Source: Pseudomonas sp. NC02
Lineage (GTDB): Bacteria; Pseudomonadota; Gammaproteobacteria; Pseudomonadales; Pseudomonadaceae
NCBI RefSeq assembly: GCF_002874965.1
Contig: NZ_CP025624.1
Span: forward strand, 2,728,001 to 2,792,000
Reading direction: 5' to 3'
Length of the DNA stretch: 64,000 nt
Part shown: in pieces, positions 1 to 9,767 of the stretch
Layout of the letters: each line of letters begins with the position of its first letter
How positions within the stretch are numbered: position 1 is the stretch's first letter
Notes under the pieces: model-generated
What the model saw: only the letters and a program-made list of their open reading frames with translations
Told to the model about the DNA's origin: nothing
Database searches by the model: none
Made by a program: the position numbers and the translations under genes

Positions 1-2
1 GC

Positions 3-3000
3 CTTGAGCGTCGCGGCTTTGATCAGGTCAACCTGACCAGCCAGGGCGATCTGCGCTTCCTGGCGGGTGCGAACCCGGACGGCGTGGCCTTGAGGGTCAG
101 CACCCAGTTATTGACCCAGGGCGACATGACCTTGCGGGCGGCGCAGTTGTATCCGGCCACGGAGGTCGGTGCGCGGGTCATTGCCGGCTACCTGAGCGAA
201 TTCAACAGCCTCAACATCACGTTCGACCCGCTGCGCACCCTGACCATTGGCCGTACCGGCAACACGGATGCCGCGGTGCCTTACTCGGCATTCGGGCGCC
301 TGCAACTGGGCGCCGCGACGGTGCGGCAGGGCGGTGTGGTGCTGGCGCCCCTGGGGTTGATCGATATCGGCAGCATGGGCAGCAGCCAGGTGCAATTGCT
401 GCCGGGCAGCGTGACCTCGGTGAGCGGCAGGGGCCTGGTGCTGCCGTATGGCGGCACCCTGGACGGGCAGGTCTATAAGTACAACGGCAAGACCGTGACG
501 TTTGTCGGCCAGGGCGGGCTGGTCAACCAGGACGCGGAACTCAGCGTCGGGGTGATTCTCGGCGGCCAGTCGGTGCAGGTGCAGCCTGAGGCTACCCTGG
601 ATCTGTCGGGCGGCGGCGAATTGCTGGGGGCCGGTTTCGTTTCCGGGCGCGGAGGCTCTACGGATGCGCGCTACAGCCCACTGGTGCAGTTTGGTGCCAA
701 TGGCGGTTTTGTGTTGCCGGGCCTGGGCACCAACCCGATTTACGCCATCGTGCCCGGGGTGCAGCCTGGCTCGGCGCCGGTGGCACCGGAGAAAGGCGCA
801 GTCGATCCGTTGGTGGGCCAGCAGGTCACCATCGGCGCCGGAGTGCCGGGGCTGCCGGCGGGTACTTATACCCTGATGCCGTCCACCTACGCCTTGATGC
901 CCGGCGCTTTCCGCGTCGAGATCAACGGCCTGGCCGGGCTCGGCAGTGATGCCGCCACCCAGCGCATGCGCAATGGCTCCTGGTCCACCGCCGGGCGCTT
1001 GTCCATCGCCAACACCGGGATCGGCAGCAGCGTTGCCAGCCAGTTGATTCTGACCTCGGCCGATACCTTGCGTCGCTATTCCCAATACAACGAAACCAGC
1101 TACGCCCAGTTCGCCATGGCCGACGCCGCGAAACAGGGTGTGCCACGCCCGATGCTCGCCGTCGACGCCAAGACCCTGAAACTGGCCTTGCGGCCAGGGG
1201 GCGGCGCTGATGCGTTTTCGTTCCAGGGCATAGGCCGTTTTGAGGCCGCGGCGGGTGGCTATGGCGGCGCGGTGGCGGTGATTGATCCAGGCAAGCTTGG
1301 TATTGAAGTCGTCGCGGCGGGCAGTTCCGCAACCAGCGGTTTTTCCGGCATTACCTTCAACGATGAGAGCCTCAACGCCTTGGGAGCCTCGCGTTTGATG
1401 GTGGGGGGGATGACGGCAGTTACGTATGGCCAGTCCGGGAATTACATCGTCCTGGCTGGCGGTACGAGTCGGGCCAACAGCACCGTCACGCTTCGGGAAG
1501 GTGTGACGCTCGCAGCGCCGGAAGTCTTTTTGTTGAGTGACACCAACGCGATCGTCCTGGAGCAGGGCGCATCCATCAACACCATCGGCCGTGGCAAAGC
1601 CAGCTACGACGCTCGTGACGGTTTTATCTACAAAGTCACCAATATGCTGGCGGCGTCCAACGGCTTGCTCAATGTCATTGCATTCAATACGACGGTGCCC
1701 AGCGGCGGGATCAGCATCGGTGTGTGTGACACGGGCCTGTGCAGCGGGCAAACCGGGCTGTACTCCGAAGGCAGCATCGTGGCGTTGACCAACAATACCT
1801 TCCAGTTGGGCGACCAGGTGCGCTACGGCACCCGTCACCTCAACCTGGGGGTCAACACCATTAACCTCGGCAGCGCCCAAGCCCTGGCCGCTGCCGCTGT
1901 GGCCAATCAGTTGCCGGCCGGCCTGACACTCACCCAGGCGCTTCTTGATCGCCTGCTCAAAGGTGATTCACAGTTCGGTGCGCCGGCCCTGGAAACCCTG
2001 CAGCTCTCGGCGCGGGACAGTTTCAACTTCTACGGCAGTACCTCCCTGGACACCTATGACCCACTGACGGGTAAGTCGCGGCTGAGCAACCTGATGCTCT
2101 CCACTCCGGCGATCTACGGTGCCGGTGCCGCTGGCGACGTGGCCAACATTCATACCGCCAACCTGATCTGGCAGGGCGCGACCACCCCACCGGGCTCGGT
2201 GATCGCCGGCGGGGCGGGTACTGGCAGCGGGCGCCTGGATATCAACGCCGAGCGTATTGAGTTCGGCTACGGCGCCTTTGCCCAGACCAACACCGTGAGC
2301 AGTTTCGATCGCCTGGCCTTGGGCTTTGCCAGCGTGAACCTCAATGCCAGCGATCGCATTACCGCCAACCACAAGGGCAGCCTCTCGGTGTATCAGAGCC
2401 AGGGCGCCTATGGCCCGGTGAAGGGCTTCCAGTACAGCGGCGGCGACCTGAATATTCTCACGCCACTGATGACCGGCGAAGCCGGTTCGGTGAACCGCAT
2501 CACCGCAGGTGGGGCGATTGATATTGCAGCGTCCGCAGGGGCGCGCGGCAAGGCCGACGGCCAGGGCGCCGAACTGTCCCTGCAAGGCGACAGCATTCGC
2601 CTGGCCACGGCGGTAGTGCTGCCCAGCGGCAAAGTCAGCCTGGGCGCCCGGGGTGACGTGGTGCTGACGGATGCGGCGTTGATCGACGTGGCCGGCCGCG
2701 CCACTGTGTTCAACGATGTGACCCAATACGGCGCGGGCGGCACTGTGCTGCTGGACAGCCGCAGCGGCAACATACTGCAGGCTGCCGGCTCGACCATCGA
2801 CCTCTCGGCCAAAAACAACCAGGCCGGCAAACTGCGGGCGGTTGCGGTGGACGCAGCGGGCGGTATCGTCGACCTGCAAGGCACGATCCTCGCCGGCAGC
2901 AGTGGCTATTACGATGCGGGCGGGACCACGATGCCTTATGAGGCCGGTACCGTGGAAATCCAGGCCCAGCGCCTGGGCAGCAGCGGTTCACTGGACCAGC

Positions 3001-6000
3001 AGTTCGCCGACCTCAACCAGCGCCTGAATCAAGGCCAGGTGTTCGGCACACGCAGCTTCCAACTCAAGCAGGGCGACTTGACCATCGGCAATGGCCTCAA
3101 GGCCGGCACCGTCAACGTCTCCGTGGACAACGGCAGCCTGCGGGTCACCGGCCTGGTGGACGCCAGTGGCGAGCGCGTCGGCAGCATCAACCTGGCCGGC
3201 AAGCACGGCCTGACGCTGGACGGCGGCGCGGTACTCGACGCCCATGGCAGCAAGCTGCGGGTGGACAGCTACGGCAAGATCATCGATTCGCCCAACCGGG
3301 CCATGGTGGTGCTCGGCTCCGGCACCGGTCAACTGACCCTGGCCGATGGCGCACGCATCGACCTGCGCCACGGCACCGAGGCGGTCCAGGGCAATGACGG
3401 GCGCAACCGCGGCACCCTGGAACTGAATGCACCACGGCTGATCAACGTCGATGGCACCAGCAACGACATCAACATCGATGCCCATGGCCGCCTGACGATC
3501 CAGGGCGCGCGCTCGATCACCCTCAACGGCATGATCAGCTACGACGATGCGCCACTGGTCACCGACCCGACGGCCAGCGGGCGGCCTTACCAACAGATCG
3601 ACCAGGCCTACCTGGATGGCAAGCATGTGCTGAGCACGGCCTTTATCAACGGTGCATTGCTCAACCAGAACCTGCTGCAAAACAAACTCGCCGGGCTTAA
3701 CAATGCAACCTACGCCGATGCGTTCCACCTGCGCCCGGGCGTGGAAATCGTCAGCAAGACCGCGGACGGTGACCTGGTGGTGCAGGGCGATCTGGACCTG
3801 TCCGGCTACCGCTACGCCAGCCTCAACCCCAACAGCCAGAAAACCTCGGTGTATGGCTCCGGTGAGTCGGGCAGCCTGACCCTGCGCGCCGGTGGCGACC
3901 TGAACATTTACGGCAGCATCAACGACGGTTTTGCGCCGCCACCGCAGACCGTCGATGACAAGGGCTGGGTGTTGTTGCCGGGCATCGACTTTACCGGGGG
4001 CACGATCATCGTACCGGGTAACGGCATCACCCTGGCGGACGGCACGACCTTCCCGGCGGGCACCGTGCTCAACTACGACCTGCCGATCAAGGCCGTGGGC
4101 GTGGCCGCCGGAACGCGCTTGCCGACCCGGGCGACGCTGAACCAGGACCTGACGCTGCCTGCCGGTACGGTACTGGCCGCAGCGGTGTTCGACAGCGCGG
4201 GCAATGTGCTGTTTGCCGCAGGCACGTTATTGAGCCAGGCACACACCCTGGCGGCCGGCTCACAGCTGGACGCCGGCAGCCTGCTGACCCAGGACACCCG
4301 GCTCGGGGCGCTGACCTGGCCCAAAGGGGTGCCGTTGCCGACGAACTACGAGGCGCTTAACCCGACGCAAAACCACGTGACCCTCAATGGCGACATACCG
4401 CTGCCGCGCGGCGCGTTGATTCCTTCCGGCACCAACGTCAAGTTGCCGGGCGGGGCTGAGTCGGTGGCGTTGCGCCCGGAAGTGGCGGGGCGCCAGGGCA
4501 AGCTGTGGGCCCTCTCGCCGATGCTGGCCGAAGGTTCGCAATCCTGGTCGCTGCGGTTGGTTGCAGGTGCAGACACCGAGGCGGCCGACAGCCGCATCCT
4601 GCAAGCCCATCCGCGCAGCGGCGACCTGCGTTTGGCTGACAGCCACTACGGCATGTTTGCCAAGGAGATGCCCGCCAAGGGCAAGTTGACCTGGACCGCC
4701 TTCGCGGTGGAGGACTTTGCGGCCAATGGGGTGGTGGTCAAGGAAGGCGACCCGATCGACCAAAAGATCCTCGATGATTTCGGGCTGGGTTCGATTGATG
4801 ATTTCTGTGGAGGCAATCCGGCGTACTGCGCCGTGAAAGTTGGCTATGTCTGGACCGAATTCGGCGCCAAGGACCTGGCGGACAACGGGATTATCGTCAC
4901 CGTCGGAACGCCGATCGAGCAAAGCATCCTGGACCAGTTCGGTATCCCGTCCATCGATGAGTTCTGTGCAAGCTCGCCCGCCTACTGCCAGGCCCAAAGC
5001 GGCAAAGAGTATGCGGCGACCCCCTCCAGCAGCCGTTTCAGTGTGATTCGCACCGGTACGGGCGACCTCGAACTGCTCAGCGCCGGCGACTTGAGCATGG
5101 ACTCCCTGTACGGGGTCTACACCGCCGGTACATCGTCCACTGCAACCGGTGCCAGTGACCCCTACAACCAGCCCAAGGCGCTGAACAGCGCGAAGACGGC
5201 GCTGAACGATACCAACAGTTATTTTGAACAGTTCGTCAACGGCTCATCTGACAGCCTGTACCGTGCCTGGTACCCGGAGGCAGGGGGGAATTTGAGCGTG
5301 AACGTGGGGGGCAACCTGACGGGGAATATCCTGGGAGGCGTCTTCAACCCAAGTCGGCCCAACCCCCTGGATAACGGCATCGACTCCGCCGATGTGGCCA
5401 ACTGGCTGTGGCGCCAGGGCAGCGGCACGGTGAACACCGGCGGGCAGGCGCAGCCGACGGCCTGGTGGATCAATTTCGGTAGCTATACCGCCAACGCCTC
5501 CAAGGCTGATGCGTTCGTCGGGTTTACCGGTTTCGGCACCCTCGGCGGCGGTGACGTGGATGTACAGGTAGGCGGGGATGCCGGTGTGCTTCGGCGCATG
5601 GACGGCAACCCAATGTCGGCCTCTGCCAACCCGCGCAGCCAGGGGCTGGTGCTGGCGGTCGGCAGTACCGGGCGGGTTGCCGGTGATGGCAGCCTGCAGT
5701 TGACGGGCGGTGGTGATCTGCGGGTGCGTATCGGTGGCGCCCTGAACCCTGGCAGCGTGGTTGATGTAAACGATCAGAACGGCCAGTTGGTGAATATCCG
5801 GGGCAATGTCCAACTGCAAAGTGCGACCACGGGCCGGATCGACCTGACCTACGGCAGCAACAGCTCTGAGCAGAGCCCGGGCGAAACCCGCGCATTCGAT
5901 CCGTTCCAGGCGACCCGTGGTCGGGCAGTGGGGGGTATCACCCTGGTGCCGGGGGATGCCACATTCAACCTGACGACATTGGGTGACCTGGTGCTGCAGC

Positions 6001-8213
6001 AAGTGATTGACCCGGGCCGTGTCGTCCTGCTGAACAACTCATCGTTTACCCGTGGCGGGACGAGTGGGACCGGCGAAAGTTGGTTCTCGTTGTGGACCGG
6101 TCACACGGCAATCGACCTGTTTTCAGCGGGGGGCAACGTGACGCCATCTGTCTCCGCCGCAGCGTCCGACCTGGCAACTGTCTACCCATCGATCGTTCGA
6201 GCGACGGCGGCTGGCGGCAGTATTTATTACGGTAACGCCGTCCTGGGGTACCAAGCCGATACGAGTCCGATAAATGCCTTGGTGCTCGCCCCCGGTGCCA
6301 GCAGCCAGTTGCAATTCCTGGCCCATGACTCGATTTATGCGGGCGGTATGTTTGTCACGCCTTCCGGGGCCGACCCCAGCATCATGGCCACACCTTGGCG
6401 GCCGGCGTTTGTCGGGACCATTGATGGTCAGGTGGTTGTCGATGGCAACAATCTGTCGGAAAACGGTAGCTCGCCGGGTTCCCTTCCGCGGCCTCTGTTT
6501 GCCTTTGGCTCCGCCACGGCGTCGGCAGCCGCTTACGCGCCAACGGAACCGGCGCGGTTCTATGCCTTGACCGGCGATCTGGTGGGGGTCAGCAGCGGCC
6601 GGACCCTGACGTTCAATTCTTCCCCCTCGTTTTTGCATTCAGGGCAGACCTGGTACGAGGGTAACGGGCCAGTTTGGATGATGGCGGGGCGAGACATTGT
6701 CAGCAGTGGCAGCCGTTTTAATACGGCCCCTGGTGCGGTCAGCGAGCAGTCGACCGGCAACCTGTTCATCCACAACAACCCCACTGACATCTCCATCGTC
6801 TCCGCCGGGCGCGACATTCTGTACAGCAACTTCCAGGTTGCCGGTCCTGGCCTGCTGGAAGTGACGGCGGGCGGCAATATCCTGATGTCCGGGCGTGACC
6901 CGGCGAAGGGCGGCGAAGTCAGCATCACCAGCCTGGGCCCGGTGGTCGCGGGCGACAACCGCCCTGGCGCAGGCATCGTCATGCAAGCTGGCGTCGGCCC
7001 CAACGGCCCGGATTACCGGCGCTTTGTCGAGGCCTACCTGGACCCGGCCAACCTCGTCCAGCCAGGCGAAGCCCTGTCGATCCAGGGCGGCAAGGTCGCC
7101 AAGACCTATGAGAACGAACTGGTCACCTGGCTCGCCGAGCGCTTCGGTTTCGTCGGCACCCGCGAGCAGGCCCGCGCGGTTTACGCCGCACTGCCCGCTG
7201 AACAGCAACGGGTGTTCGCCCGTGATGTGTACTTCGCCGAACTCAAGGCCGCCGGCCGTGAGTACAACGCGGTGGGCGGTGTGCGCCAGGGCAGCTATGT
7301 ACGGGGGCGTGCGGCGATTGCCGCGCTGTTCCCGGACAAGGACGTGGCCGGCAACCCGATCACCTACAAGGGCGATATCACGTTGTTCGGCGGCTCCGGT
7401 GTACACACCAATTTCGGTGGCTCGATCCAGATGCTCACCCCGGGCGGTGGGCAGACCTTCGGCATCGAAGGCGCGGCACCGCCGTCCACCGCCGGTGTGA
7501 TCACCCAGGGCGCCGGCGATATCCAGCTGTATTCCATGGGCAGCATCCTGCTGGGCCAGAGCCGCATCATGACCACCTTCGGCGGCTCGATCATGGGCTG
7601 GTCCGGCGAGGGCGACATCAACGCCGGTCGCGGTTCCAAGACCACCGTGGTGTACACGCCGCCCAAGCGTGTCTACGACAACTGGGGCAACGTGACCCTG
7701 TCGCCGGCGGTGCCGAGCACTGGGGCGGGGATTGCCACCTTGAACCCGATTCCCGAAGTGCCGGCCGGAGACATCGACCTGATCGCCCCGCTGGGCACCA
7801 TCGATGCGGGTGAGGCGGGGATTCGGGTCTCGGGCAACATCAACATTGCCGCGTTGCGCGTCGTTAATGCCGCCAACATCCAGACCCAGGGCAAGTCGTC
7901 CGGGGTGCCGGTGTCGGCGGCGGTAAACACCGGGGCCATGACCTCGGCGAGCGCAGCCGGTGCGGCGGCGTCCCAGGCGGCGGAAGATGCCGCGCGTAGC
8001 CAGCAGGCGGCGGCCAAACAGGGCCGGGCGTCGATTGTCACAGTGGAAGTGTTGAGCTTTGGCAGCGAGCCAGTGGAGCACAAGCCGGAGGACGGGCAGA
8101 AGACCTCGGGCTACAACCCCAACAGCCCGGTGCAGGTACTCGGCGCCGGACCGTTGAGTGACCAGGCGCGGGCGCGGTTGACGGATGAGGAGCGCCAGCA
8201 GATCAGCTTGTAG
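3..8213 (+). CDS. Filamentous-haemagglutinin-like giant exoprotein, 5'-truncated by window edge
   Basis: The frame is open to the first codon of the window, so the real start lies upstream; a GTG at 84 is only an internal codon. About 2,736 residues are visible. They are rich in Gly, Asn, Ser, Asp and Val with recurring short 'GGDL..', 'GG.I.' and 'AAG' strand-turn patterns, as expected of a beta-helical two-partner-secretion (TpsA) adhesin. The C-terminal part (about 6,900-8,213) fits the DUF3739 region found at the end of such proteins. A Cys-containing tandem duplication lies at 4,689-4,998, and 4,030-4,480 holds repeated 'LPAGT' motifs. The haemagglutination/secretion domain and any TpsB transporter would be upstream, outside the window. 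The protein is presumably exported by TpsB and exposed at the cell surface. A strong terminator follows the stop. Confidence 0.85.
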   Translation, partial: LERRGFDQVNLTSQGDLRFLAGANPDGVALRVSTQLLTQGDMTLRAAQLYPATEVGARVIAGYLSEFNSLNITFDPLRTLTIGRTGNTDAAVPYSAFGRLQLGAATVRQGGVVLAPLGLIDIGSMGSSQVQLLPGSVTSVSGRGLVLPYGGTLDGQVYKYNGKTVTFVGQGGLVNQDAELSVGVILGGQSVQVQPEATLDLSGGGELLGAGFVSGRGGSTDARYSPLVQFGANGGFVLPGLGTNPIYAIVPGVQPGSAPVAPEKGAVDPLVGQQVTIGAGVPGLPAGTYTLMPSTYALMPGAFRVEINGLAGLGSDAATQRMRNGSWSTAGRLSIANTGIGSSVASQLILTSADTLRRYSQYNETSYAQFAMADAAKQGVPRPMLAVDAKTLKLALRPGGGADAFSFQGIGRFEAAAGGYGGAVAVIDPGKLGIEVVAAGSSATSGFSGITFNDESLNALGASRLMVGGMTAVTYGQSGNYIVLAGGTSRANSTVTLREGVTLAAPEVFLLSDTNAIVLEQGASINTIGRGKASYDARDGFIYKVTNMLAASNGLLNVIAFNTTVPSGGISIGVCDTGLCSGQTGLYSEGSIVALTNNTFQLGDQVRYGTRHLNLGVNTINLGSAQALAAAAVANQLPAGLTLTQALLDRLLKGDSQFGAPALETLQLSARDSFNFYGSTSLDTYDPLTGKSRLSNLMLSTPAIYGAGAAGDVANIHTANLIWQGATTPPGSVIAGGAGTGSGRLDINAERIEFGYGAFAQTNTVSSFDRLALGFASVNLNASDRITANHKGSLSVYQSQGAYGPVKGFQYSGGDLNILTPLMTGEAGSVNRITAGGAIDIAASAGARGKADGQGAELSLQGDSIRLATAVVLPSGKVSLGARGDVVLTDAALIDVAGRATVFNDVTQYGAGGTVLLDSRSGNILQAAGSTIDLSAKNNQAGKLRAVAVDAAGGIVDLQGTILAGSSGYYDAGGTTMPYEAGTVEIQAQRLGSSGSLDQQFADLNQRLNQGQVFGTRSFQLKQGDLTIGNGLKAGTVNVSVDNGSLRVTGLVDASGERVGSINLAGKHGLTLDGGAVLDAHGSKLRVDSYGKIIDSPNRAMVVLGSGTGQLTLADGARIDLRHGTEAVQGNDGRNRGTLELNAPRLINVDGTSNDINIDAHGRLTIQGARSITLNGMISYDDAPLVTDPTASGRPYQQIDQAYLDGKHVLSTAFINGALLNQNLLQNKLAGLNNATYADAFHLRPGVEIVSKTADGDLVVQGDLDLSGYRYASLNPNSQKTSVYGSGESGSLTLRAGGDLNIYGSINDGFAPPPQTVDDKGWVLLPGIDFTGGTIIVPGNGITLADGTTFPAGTVLNYDLPIKAVGVAAGTRLPTRATLNQDLTLPAGTVLAAAVFDSAGNVLFAAGTLLSQAHTLAAGSQLDAGSLLTQDTRLGALTWPKGVPLPTNYEALNPTQNHVTLNGDIPLPRGALIPSGTNVKLPGGAESVALRPEVAGRQGKLWALSPMLAEGSQSWSLRLVAGADTEAADSRILQAHPRSGDLRLADSHYGMFAKEMPAKGKLTWTAFAVEDFAANGVVVKEGDPIDQKILDDFGLGSIDDFCGGNPAYCAVKVGYVWTEFGAKDLADNGIIVTVGTPIEQSILDQFGIPSIDEFCASSPAYCQAQSGKEYAATPSSSRFSVIRTGTGDLELLSAGDLSMDSLYGVYTAGTSSTATGASDPYNQPKALNSAKTALNDTNSYFEQFVNGSSDSLYRAWYPEAGGNLSVNVGGNLTGNILGGVFNPSRPNPLDNGIDSADVANWLWRQGSGTVNTGGQAQPTAWWINFGSYTANASKADAFVGFTGFGTLGGGDVDVQVGGDAGVLRRMDGNPMSASANPRSQGLVLAVGSTGRVAGDGSLQLTGGGDLRVRIGGALNPGSVVDVNDQNGQLVNIRGNVQLQSATTGRIDLTYGSNSSEQSPGETRAFDPFQATRGRAVGGITLVPGDATFNLTTLGDLVLQQVIDPGRVVLLNNSSFTRGGTSGTGESWFSLWTGHTAIDLFSAGGNVTPSVSAAASDLATVYPSIVRATAAGGSIYYGNAVLGYQADTSPINALVLAPGASSQLQFLAHDSIYAGGMFVTPSGADPSIMATPWRPAFVGTIDGQVVVDGNNLSENGSSPGSLPRPLFAFGSATASAAAYAPTEPARFYALTGDLVGVSSGRTLTFNSSPSFLHSGQTWYEGNGPVWMMAGRDIVSSGSRFNTAPGAVSEQSTGNLFIHNNPTDISIVSAGRDILYSNFQVAGPGLLEVTAGGNILMSGRDPAKGGEVSITSLGPVVAGDNRPGAGIVMQAGVGPNGPDYRRFVEAYLDPANLVQPGEALSIQGGKVAKTYENELVTWLAERFGFVGTREQARAVYAALPAEQQRVFARDVYFAELKAAGREYNAVGGVRQGSYVRGRAAIAALFPDKDVAGNPITYKGDITLFGGSGVHTNFGGSIQMLTPGGGQTFGIEGAAPPSTAGVITQGAGDIQLYSMGSILLGQSRIMTTFGGSIMGWSGEGDINAGRGSKTTVVYTPPKRVYDNWGNVTLSPAVPSTGAGIATLNPIPEVPAGDIDLIAPLGTIDAGEAGIRVSGNINIAALRVVNAANIQTQGKSSGVPVSAAVNTGAMTSASAAGAAASQAAEDAARSQQAAAKQGRASIVTVEVLSFGSEPVEHKPEDGQKTSGYNPNSPVQVLGAGPLSDQARARLTDEERQQISL

Positions 8214-8241
8214 TTTTAGAAAAGGACCTCTCGTTGTATTT

Positions 8242-8269
8242 GGGGCGATCATTGATCGCCCCTTTTTTT
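8242..8269 (+). terminator. Rho-independent terminator of the exoprotein gene
   Basis: The 21-base inverted repeat GGGGCGATCATTGATCGCCCC-type stem at 8242-8262 is followed by seven T residues (8263-8269), 29 bases after the exoprotein stop codon. Confidence 0.9.
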
Positions 8270-8336
8270 CGTCTTGGGGGCCCGGCTTTTCCCGGTGGAT
8301 GGTAGCGTGGTCGAGCCGGTAGTCACTGAGGCCGGG

Positions 8337-8504
8337 ATGAGTGATATCTCGGCCACCAAGTGCGAGCTCTATCACCCTGATCTGTCAGGCCAGGAGCTGG
8401 AGGCGATTAAAAGTACGAAGCGCTCAGCATTGGAAACCTACAGCGTTTCACAACTTTGGTCGGTGGCATGGACTGAGGAAATTGGTCAGACGCTTCGCTC
8501 GTGA
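8337..8504 (+). CDS. Small hypothetical ORF, doubtful
   Basis: A 55-residue frame from an ATG at 8337, convergent with the B12-binding protein gene that ends at 8506. It has no recognisable domain and a poor ribosome-binding site. The composition (several charged residues, one Cys) is compatible with a real small protein, but it could equally be chance. It lies just after the exoprotein terminator, so it would need its own promoter. Confidence 0.2.
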   Translation: MSDISATKCELYHPDLSGQELEAIKSTKRSALETYSVSQLWSVAWTEEIGQTLRS

Positions 8505-8505
8505 A

Positions 8506-9426
8506 TTATTCAGCCAGTTGTTTGAATTGCCTCGCCAACTCCAACACGACTCGGCCGCTATTCGCGGTAGGCACCAAATGGGTAAAGGGAATATCGATCA
8601 TCCGGTTCTCCCGCACCGCCCGCAAACGCGACAGCACCGGGTCGGTGGTCAGCAACTGACGTTTGCGGCTGGCCGGTGACCACAGCGCATCTGCCAGCAA
8701 GATCACATCCGGGTCACTCATCAGCAGGGTTTCGCTGCTCACGGTGACGCGGTATTGGTTGATCCCGGCAAATAAATTGCGCGCACCAGCAGCCGCCACC
8801 AACGTGGTGACAAAACCACGCCGACCCTCGCTGTCCAACCCGTTGACCTCACTGTCCAGGTAAAACACCGACAGCGGTTTACCCTCACCAGCCAGCGCCT
8901 GGGCACTGGCCAGGTCGGCGTCCATGGCATCGCTCAACGCCCGCGCCCGTGGCTGTTTATGCACCAGTGCGCCAAGGGTGAACAGGTCGTTGCGGATATG
9001 CCCGAAGTAATCCAGCGAATGCCCGTCGCACGCCGACTCCAGCAAATACGACCCAACCCCGTTGCCTGCCAACCCTGTGCGGGAAGTAACGCCGGCGCCA
9101 AAGGCAGTGGCGAATCCACCGACCACCAGATCCGGTTTCTGCGCATAGAGCACTTCGCTGGACGGGTACTTGGGCGCAATCACCGGCACGCCGAAATACT
9201 CGCCGTGTCGGTGGGCCACACCGTTGTCATCCAGATACGCCACGCCCACCAATGCGGGACCGACATCCAGCGCCAATAACAGGTCGGCCGCATGCTGATT
9301 GAGGGCCACGATGCGCGAAGGCGGTGAGTGGGCGGCCGTCCAATCCTGGTTGCAGTTGCGAAAGCTGTCGGCCAATACCGATGGCGCGCAGAGCAGGGCG
9401 CCCAACAGCAACCACGACGCTTTCAT
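8506..9426 (-). CDS. Periplasmic cobalamin/iron-chelate ABC substrate-binding protein (BtuF-like)
   Basis: 306 residues starting at the ATG at 9426. A longer upstream frame exists, but the residues after this start form a clear signal peptide ending near 'SVLADS'. The body shows the class III binding-protein pattern: an N-terminal 'RIVALNQHAADLLLALD' strand-helix, a central long helix, and a C-terminal 'NSGRVVLELARQF' helix. Such proteins hand vitamin B12 or siderophores to an inner-membrane BtuCD-type permease. No permease or ATPase gene is visible nearby. The start overlaps the stop of the upstream ferredoxin gene by four bases (ATGA), and both follow btuB, so a cobalamin substrate is inferred from context. 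Confidence 0.8.
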   Translation of the reverse strand: MKASWLLLGALLCAPSVLADSFRNCNQDWTAAHSPPSRIVALNQHAADLLLALDVGPALVGVAYLDDNGVAHRHGEYFGVPVIAPKYPSSEVLYAQKPDLVVGGFATAFGAGVTSRTGLAGNGVGSYLLESACDGHSLDYFGHIRNDLFTLGALVHKQPRARALSDAMDADLASAQALAGEGKPLSVFYLDSEVNGLDSEGRRGFVTTLVAAAGARNLFAGINQYRVTVSSETLLMSDPDVILLADALWSPASRKRQLLTTDPVLSRLRAVRENRMIDIPFTHLVPTANSGRVVLELARQFKQLAE

Positions 9427-9767
9427 GGGCGCTCCTTGATCAGCAGATCCTCTACGACTTCGCCGCCCACCAGATGCACCTCCACCAGCCGTTGCACATC
9501 GTCTTTGTTGTGCACGCCGTACCAGCAAGTGTCCGGGTACACCGTCACGATCGGCCCCAGGTTGCACGGGAACTGGCAGTGGGTGCGGGTCAACAGTACG
9601 CCGCCAGGCTTTTCGATGCAGTTGTGTTGCAGCAGGTGGCGGCGCAGGGTTTTCCACAGTTGCAACGCGCCACGCTGCGTACAGCGCGGGCCAGTGCACA
9701 GGAACACGTGACGGGCGTGGTCAGGCACGTGGGACCAGTCCGGATGAGTTTCCACGGGCGTACTCAT
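9423..9767 (-). CDS. Thioredoxin-like 2Fe-2S ferredoxin of a B12 operon
   Basis: 114 residues. Two cysteine pairs are visible, CTGPRC near residue 24 and CQFPC near residue 64, the spacing of the thioredoxin-like 2Fe-2S ferredoxin fold. Small ferredoxins of this type are often found among cobalamin uptake or synthesis genes in pseudomonads; the electron acceptor is not known, and corrinoid reduction is only a guess. Four-base ATGA overlaps with btuB upstream (stop at 9767-9769) and with the binding-protein gene downstream indicate translational coupling in one operon. Confidence 0.8.
   Translation of the reverse strand: MSTPVETHPDWSHVPDHARHVFLCTGPRCTQRGALQLWKTLRRHLLQHNCIEKPGGVLLTRTHCQFPCNLGPIVTVYPDTCWYGVHNKDDVQRLVEVHLVGGEVVEDLLIKERP

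Noticed and set aside
108..8083. Long antisense and alternative frames across the exoprotein gene (up to 590 residues)
   Set aside because: They mirror the strong third-position GC bias of the real gene, are rich in Arg, His, Gln and Gly, and show no ribosome-binding sites or domains.
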